Assembly: GCA_028277645.1 (NCBI GenBank)
Contig: JANQFV010000062.1
Coordinates: forward strand, 1 to 64,000
Reading direction: 5' to 3'
Length of the DNA stretch: 64,000 nucleotides
From: Phycisphaerae bacterium
GTDB taxonomy: Bacteria > Planctomycetota > Phycisphaerae > UBA1845 > Fen-1342
The position numbers and the translations under genes are program-made. Numbering within the stretch: position 1 is the stretch's first letter; every line of letters begins with the position of its first letter. Under the pieces are notes generated by a model that was not told the DNA's origin, did not search any database, and saw only the letters and a program-made list of their open reading frames with translations. Below, piece by piece: positions 59,562 to 64,000 of this stretch.

Positions 59562-60310
59562 TGGCCACGCGCAAGCGCCCGCCCAGAGTCGACGTGCTGC
59601 ATGTCGACAGCGACATCGTTGTCGTCGACAAGCCCGCCAGCGTACTGACGGTACCAGGGCGCAGTAACGCCGTGACGGTCGCCGATCTCCTTCGTGACGA
59701 GTCGCAGTTGGCCGACAATCGCGCGCTGCGTGTTGTCCATCGTTTGGATGCTGATGCCAGCGGCGTACTGGTGTTCGCGCGTACGCTGGCGGCGCAGCGT
59801 TCGCTCGTGCAGCAGTTCGTCGAACGTCGGGTGGACAAACGCTACTGGGCCCTGGTCACTGGTTACGTCAAAGCTGACGGTGAGGTGAATGCACGGCTGG
59901 TTTACGACCGGCGCCGCAACCGCGTGCGCACCAGCGACACACGCGGGAGCGCGGCGCTGACGCGCTATCGCGTGTTTGAACGCTTGGCGGGCAACACGCT
60001 CGTTGAGTGCGAGCTGATTACCGGACGTACGCACCAGATCCGCGCGCACATGCAGTACATTGGCCATCCGCTAACCATCGATCCGGTATACGGTGGAGGG
60101 CAATCCGTCTTCCTCTCGCACTACAAGGCCGACTACCGCGAACGCCGGAACCGACCCGAGCGGCCGCTGATCGACCGGCTGACGTTGCATTCGCGCCGCA
60201 TTTCCTTCGAACATCCCTCGACCGGCGGCGCGGTAACATTTGAGGTGGACGTGCCGAAAGATATGCGCGCCACGATTCGACAGTTGCGGTTCGCGCTGGA
60301 GCGGAAGTAA
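59561..60310 (+). CDS. RluA-family pseudouridine synthase
   Basis: 249 aa. Its ATG overlaps the previous stop (TGATG), so it is translationally coupled to the cyclase fusion. It isomerises uridine to pseudouridine in rRNA or tRNA. 'VLHVDSDIVVVDKPASVLTVPG' is the opening strand pair, 'RVVHRLDADASGVLVFARTL' carries the catalytic Asp in HRLD, 'KRYWALVTGYV' and 'LVECELITGRTHQIRAHMQYIGHPLTIDPVYGG' complete the core. No S4 domain precedes it. The exact RNA site cannot be assigned. Confidence 0.93.
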   Translation: MATRKRPPRVDVLHVDSDIVVVDKPASVLTVPGRSNAVTVADLLRDESQLADNRALRVVHRLDADASGVLVFARTLAAQRSLVQQFVERRVDKRYWALVTGYVKADGEVNARLVYDRRRNRVRTSDTRGSAALTRYRVFERLAGNTLVECELITGRTHQIRAHMQYIGHPLTIDPVYGGGQSVFLSHYKADYRERRNRPERPLIDRLTLHSRRISFEHPSTGGAVTFEVDVPKDMRATIRQLRFALERK

Positions 60311-60461
60311 AGCGCGGATTTTTCGCCGCCGCGCGCTGCCCGGCCAAGCAGCGTTCGCTTAACTCGTTTAGAATGCTGTTGTTAGAGAGCTATGCCTGGT
60401 GTCTGACGAGCGGGTGTACCGCGTGGACTGGTGGGGGTGGCTACACGCTGGCGCCGATTGA

Positions 60462-63443
60462 ATGACCATGCCGCCCGACGAAAACAAATCGCCCGCGACC
60501 GATGACTGCGGAACGTCTGCAGCTGCCGGCCAAGCCGATGGCCGGCCGGCCGACGCCATCGCCAGCGTTGACGAGGTGCTTTGCGACGTTCGCAAGCAGC
60601 TTGCCGAGATGTCGGCGCAGATCGGAGGAACTGCAAACCCCGGTACCGAGGGGACGAATCAACCGACAGAGAGCAACGAGGGCGCCTCGCCTCAGGATGT
60701 TACGAATTTTGCGGCGCGCCTTCAGCAACTGTCCGAGCTCGAGCGTGAACTTCGGAATCGCGCCGAGGCGCTGGACAGTGAACGTGAGGCGTTGCAACGA
60801 AAGGCTGTTCAGCCGGACACATCTTCCATCGCTCGCGCCGTGAAGCAGCGGGCTGCAATCCGGGAGCGAATTGCGACTGTTCGACGGCATGAGTCTGAGC
60901 TGGCGCGCCGCATTCAGCTCGCACGGCAGGATCTTGTGAAGCAACGGGCGGAGCTGGAGGGCCGTCAGGCAGACCTGAGCGCACGGGTTGAGACACTCGA
61001 GCAGCAGGAGCAGGCGCTTCAGGCAGCCCGCGCCGCCGCCGTTGACGGCGACCCGCCGCAGATCGATTTGGACGTGGAGGAGCAACGACTGCTCGCCGAG
61101 CGCAGCGCGCTCGAGCATGTCGGCCAGGACCTGTTGCGCGAGCGTACGCAGCTATTGGAGCGCGAGCGCGAATATGAGCAGCTATGGAGCGGAACGCACG
61201 GTCGCGCGTTCGAACTCGCCCGTCGAGCGGACGAGATCGAGTCCGAGCGATCGCGCCTCGAAGAGCAACGCGCACAACTCGACGAACTCGAGCAGCGCCT
61301 GACCGCGGAGCAGGCTGATCTCCAGGAACGTCAGCAGACGCACGAAGGCGAACGTGAGGACCTCGCGGTGTGGCGCGCCGACCTGGATGAACGGGCGGGC
61401 CAGCTCGAAGCGGCCGAACGCGAGACGGCTGCAATGGAGGCGCGCGCCCGCGAATTGCAGGACGACGCCGAGCAATTACAACACCAGGCCGAGATACGGG
61501 AGGACGCGCTGCGGCAACGCACGCTCGCGCTGGAAATGGAGCAGCAGAAAATCGAGCGAGAAAAGGACCGGCTCGACGATTTGCGCGACACGGCGGAGCG
61601 CTCCCAGCACAAACGCGGCGTGCACAACGACATCGAGCTGACCAAAGCTCGTGGCGAGATTCGACGTCTGAACAAGAAGCTCGACCGCGCGCGCCGGCGC
61701 TCGACATCCGGAGGCAGGATGTGGCGCATCACACTGATGGCGCTGCTGGCGGCGGCGCTCGGGGCCGCCGGTTGGCTGAGTGCCGTTCCGGCGGAGTTTC
61801 GTGCGGAACGCAAGCTGGCCCTGCAGATGAACCAGACGACTCCGGAGACCGCGTTCGACGAGTGCCGGTCCGACTTGCTGGATCCCGCACTGCTCGACGT
61901 TGCGCAGGTGCCGGACGCTGCGTTGCGGAGCGCGTGGCGAGCGGCTTGTGAAGGCGGCCATGCCGCCGCCGAGATGCAGGAGGCCGGTGCGGCGGATGCC
62001 CTGGCAGTGCGATTCACCATCGTCGCCAACAATCCGGACTTCGCGGAAAACCTCGCGCGGGCCGCGACGAGCGCTTACGAGACAGCCCTGGTCCGGGCCG
62101 AGAGCCACGTGAACCTGCCGCCGGCGTACGACGATCTGGCGGAATATGGGCAGCAGTTGCGCGAGCAGCTTGACACGCTGCGTGCGGAACGCGAGCACGT
62201 CGCGCTGCAATTAGATGGCTTTGCCGGCGCCGAGGAGCGCGGGCGCGCCGCTGATGAGCTCGACGGCTATCTGGCGGCGCTGGACGAAACCGTGGCTCGG
62301 CTGACCGCAGCCCGGGCGCAACTCGCCGATCTGGCAGCACGCGAGCCGGATGCCGGTATCGTTGATCCGGCCGACGTGGCCGCCGCGCTCGATTCTGACA
62401 CGATCTACAGCGAAGACCTGGCCGAGTCCACAACCGCGGCGCTCGACTTCCGCACCGAACTGGTCGTGAGCATGCTCGTACTCGTGGATCCGGCCAGAGA
62501 GTTGCGCGATGTTATCGAGCAGTACGCGGTTACCGTTGCCGAGCAACGCGATCTGACGCCTCCGCCGGACGTTGCGGCTGTGCTGGAGCAGGTGGCGACC
62601 GCACTGGACGAAGCCGAAGGCCGGTTGCAGACGTTCGCAGACGCGTGGGAGGTGGACGCGGAATTTGCGAAGGCGCTGAGCCCGACGCGCGACGTGGTCG
62701 AACTCGTCGAGCGACAGAATGCCGCAGTGGACACGGCACGGCGGGAATCCGACGCCGTTGCACAAGTCACCGCAGATCTGGCCCAGGAAATCGAATCGCT
62801 CGTGACCGAAGGCGACGGCGGCACACGTCGCGTGGTCGTCGCGGCGGTGCTGCGCGGCGAGCAGGGTGCGTTGCAGGCGAAAGTCGATGAGTTCGTGGAT
62901 GCTGCCGGCGGCATTTCGTTGGACGGGAATTTCGAGCTAGAGACGCACGATCGGCGTTTGCGTGGTCTGCGTATGCGCCTGACCGAGCGACAAGATGCGG
63001 TGACGCAACGCCTGCAGCTTGAGGCGGATCGTGCGGCGCGACAGACGTTGATCGAACGCGTTGAGCAAGCGCGCGAGGATGTCGCGCTGTTGGAGCGGCA
63101 GCGCGAGGAACTGCTCGGACGTATCGTGCTGGGTATCAACGCGCTGCGCGAGGCGGACGAGGTCGTGTGGCAACGCACGGCGCTGGAAGAGCGTGTGGCG
63201 CTGCTCGATCGAGAAATCACGGCGGTGACGAGTCAGTTGGAGCAAGTGGACCTGACGGTGTCCGAAGCGCGGCGTGTCGGCGGCCCCATCGCCAGCGTCG
63301 AACTGGGCGAGGTCTGGACCGAGCCGCTCAATCCGGAACGAATCTTCCACGCGGGCTTCGCCGGCGCGGCGGCGTTCGCCACGGTCTGGCTGACCGGCGT
63401 AGCGCTGTTCGCGATTCCAGGCGCTCGCCGCGACGACGCGTAG
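60462..63443 (+). CDS. Large coiled-coil membrane protein of unknown function
   Basis: 993 aa, ATG start; a second ATG two codons on is possible. Residues 80-410 are an almost unbroken Glu/Gln/Arg/Leu-rich coiled coil ('LEERRAQLDELEQRL'-like heptads), then a membrane helix at about 419-440 ('ITLMALLAAALGAAGWL'), then about 520 residues of further helices and coiled coil, and a second helix at 961-985 ('FAGAAAFATVWLTGVALFAI') with a short basic tail. The two-helix layout with a long periplasmic coil recalls chain-length determinants (Wzz/PCP), but their Pro-rich motif is not seen, and the huge cytoplasmic coil is unusual. Role unknown; perhaps a scaffold across the envelope. Confidence 0.75.
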   Translation: MTMPPDENKSPATDDCGTSAAAGQADGRPADAIASVDEVLCDVRKQLAEMSAQIGGTANPGTEGTNQPTESNEGASPQDVTNFAARLQQLSELERELRNRAEALDSEREALQRKAVQPDTSSIARAVKQRAAIRERIATVRRHESELARRIQLARQDLVKQRAELEGRQADLSARVETLEQQEQALQAARAAAVDGDPPQIDLDVEEQRLLAERSALEHVGQDLLRERTQLLEREREYEQLWSGTHGRAFELARRADEIESERSRLEEQRAQLDELEQRLTAEQADLQERQQTHEGEREDLAVWRADLDERAGQLEAAERETAAMEARARELQDDAEQLQHQAEIREDALRQRTLALEMEQQKIEREKDRLDDLRDTAERSQHKRGVHNDIELTKARGEIRRLNKKLDRARRRSTSGGRMWRITLMALLAAALGAAGWLSAVPAEFRAERKLALQMNQTTPETAFDECRSDLLDPALLDVAQVPDAALRSAWRAACEGGHAAAEMQEAGAADALAVRFTIVANNPDFAENLARAATSAYETALVRAESHVNLPPAYDDLAEYGQQLREQLDTLRAEREHVALQLDGFAGAEERGRAADELDGYLAALDETVARLTAARAQLADLAAREPDAGIVDPADVAAALDSDTIYSEDLAESTTAALDFRTELVVSMLVLVDPARELRDVIEQYAVTVAEQRDLTPPPDVAAVLEQVATALDEAEGRLQTFADAWEVDAEFAKALSPTRDVVELVERQNAAVDTARRESDAVAQVTADLAQEIESLVTEGDGGTRRVVVAAVLRGEQGALQAKVDEFVDAAGGISLDGNFELETHDRRLRGLRMRLTERQDAVTQRLQLEADRAARQTLIERVEQAREDVALLERQREELLGRIVLGINALREADEVVWQRTALEERVALLDREITAVTSQLEQVDLTVSEARRVGGPIASVELGEVWTEPLNPERIFHAGFAGAAAFATVWLTGVALFAIPGARRDDA

Positions 63444-63499
63444 AGCAGTTCCAGATACGATCTGCCATGCCACTGCTGTGTCAGCAGTGGATTCGGGCC

Positions 63500-64000
63500 T
63501 TACTCCACCACACGCTCCAGTGTAGCGCGCTGAATCGCCCGCACGGGATACGCCGACACTTCCGGAATGCCCCCCTCGCCGCCGGTGATGGTGGGCTCGT
63601 TCTGCTGCGTTGAGCTCAGCTCGAAGAGCAGCTCACCGCCGACTCGGTCGTACTTGATCGTGATCAGCGAGCTTTGGACGGCGAATTGAGACCAGAGCGA
63701 GTCGCCGATCAGATAGCTGTCGATCACGATCGAGTTCTTCTCGTCGATCTGATAGTGCCCCTTCGCGGCGTCGACCGTCACCAGCTCATACGCCCGCACG
63801 TCCCGCTGCTCACCCTCGCCATAGACAAGCTTCCACGTCATCCGCTCCGACCCGGCGATCGGTGCGATGTGCAGATCCATCGGGAATGTCATCGTCTGCC
63901 CGCGACCGGGTGCAAACGCCACACACGTCCCGCGCCAAACGCCGAGCCAGTCATCGGGGAACGTGAGCTGGTTTGCGGCCTGCGGCACGTCGGCGTTCGA
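63500..64000 (-). CDS. Hypothetical protein, partial (continues past the right edge)
   Basis: The track starts it at a GTG (63988), but the frame stays open through the last four codons to the window end, so the gene probably begins outside. 167 codons visible. The content is a lipocalin-like beta-barrel pattern: 'DDWLGVWRGTCVAFAPG', 'MDLHIAPIAGSERMTWKLVYGEGEQRDVRAYELV', 'GHYQIDEKNSIVIDSYLIGDSLWSQF', 'DRVGGELLFELS'. The 'W.G.w.G' opening and alternating strands suggest a small-molecule-binding barrel. No family named with confidence. Confidence 0.65.
   Translation of the reverse strand, partial: SNADVPQAANQLTFPDDWLGVWRGTCVAFAPGRGQTMTFPMDLHIAPIAGSERMTWKLVYGEGEQRDVRAYELVTVDAAKGHYQIDEKNSIVIDSYLIGDSLWSQFAVQSSLITIKYDRVGGELLFELSSTQQNEPTITGGEGGIPEVSAYPVRAIQRATLERVVE

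Noticed and set aside
60700-61707. 335-residue Arg/Ala-rich minus ORF
   Set aside because: Antisense to the coiled-coil gene; composition typical of a GC-rich shadow frame.
753-63443. rRNA and tRNA genes
   Set aside because: I looked through the gaps for tRNA-like cloverleaf segments with T-loop GGTTCGAATCC-type motifs and rRNA-like stretches, and found none convincing.

Overview
The window reads as a chromosomal segment of a GC-rich Planctomycetota bacterium, probably near the Phycisphaerae. The main evidence is five secreted proteins that end in the paired 'GDLNCDG..FGDINPFV' dockerin-like signature common in that phylum, plus one PEP-CTERM protein. The phylum call is an inference from these signatures, not from a marker tree. 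I saw no rRNA, tRNA, CRISPR array, transposase, integrase or phage module. Gene density is high, and roughly fifty protein genes are supported. Both window edges cut a gene.

Layout: 1-560 is the start of a TMTC-like polytopic membrane protein leaving the left edge. 0.7-5.8 kb holds an HNH nuclease, a STAS protein, a radical SAM/SPASM enzyme and a eukaryote-like glycogen branching enzyme. 5.9-11.1 kb holds an NCS2-like permease overlapping adenine deaminase (a purine salvage pair), then a secreted esterase. 11.1-16.2 kb holds a small lipoprotein, dprA, an uncertain AcpH-like protein, a sulfatase-fold lipoprotein with a missing metal ligand, and a PEP-CTERM protein. 16.7-20.7 kb holds cysS, a btpA-family gene, thymidine kinase and a shortened UDP-glucose dehydrogenase-like gene.

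20.9-30.5 kb is a continuous minus-strand surface-polysaccharide operon. In transcription order it contains a 99-codon leader ORF, polysaccharide pyruvyl transferase, wecB, GT4, Wzx-type flippase, serine acetyltransferase-like enzyme, GT4, Wzy/O-antigen ligase and a UbiA-family decaprenyl-phosphate phosphoribosyltransferase. Several joints are ATGA overlaps. The initiating glycosyltransferase and the export machinery (Wza/Wzb/Wzc) are not in the window.

30.8-47.3 kb is dominated by secreted dockerin-like proteins: an unknown, an endonuclease/exonuclease/phosphatase with three InlB-like repeats, a sugar dehydrogenase, and two tandem M1 metallopeptidases. Among them sit housekeeping genes (a cysteine desulfurase-like enzyme, inositol-phosphate synthase, rsmG), a DUF3800 gene and small membrane ORFs, one of which carries an in-frame TAG.

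47.3-64 kb is mostly core metabolism and regulation: trmJ, an RCK potassium channel, trpE, lgt, ilvE, rlmN, a DUF1573 protein, a 2-hydroxyacid dehydrogenase, a stand-alone Clp N-domain protein, yggS, an unusual one-polypeptide fusion of a CdaA-type diadenylate cyclase to YbbR/CdaR domains with altered catalytic motifs, an RluA-type pseudouridine synthase, a 993-residue coiled-coil membrane protein and a gene leaving the right edge.

I looked for an undescribed system. The strongest candidates are the CdaA-CdaR fusion, the dockerin-like secretome cluster without visible cohesins, and the coiled-coil membrane protein. None is proven novel from sequence alone. Several promoters have good sigma70-like hexamers, and some place the -10 so close to the start codon that a leaderless mRNA is likely.
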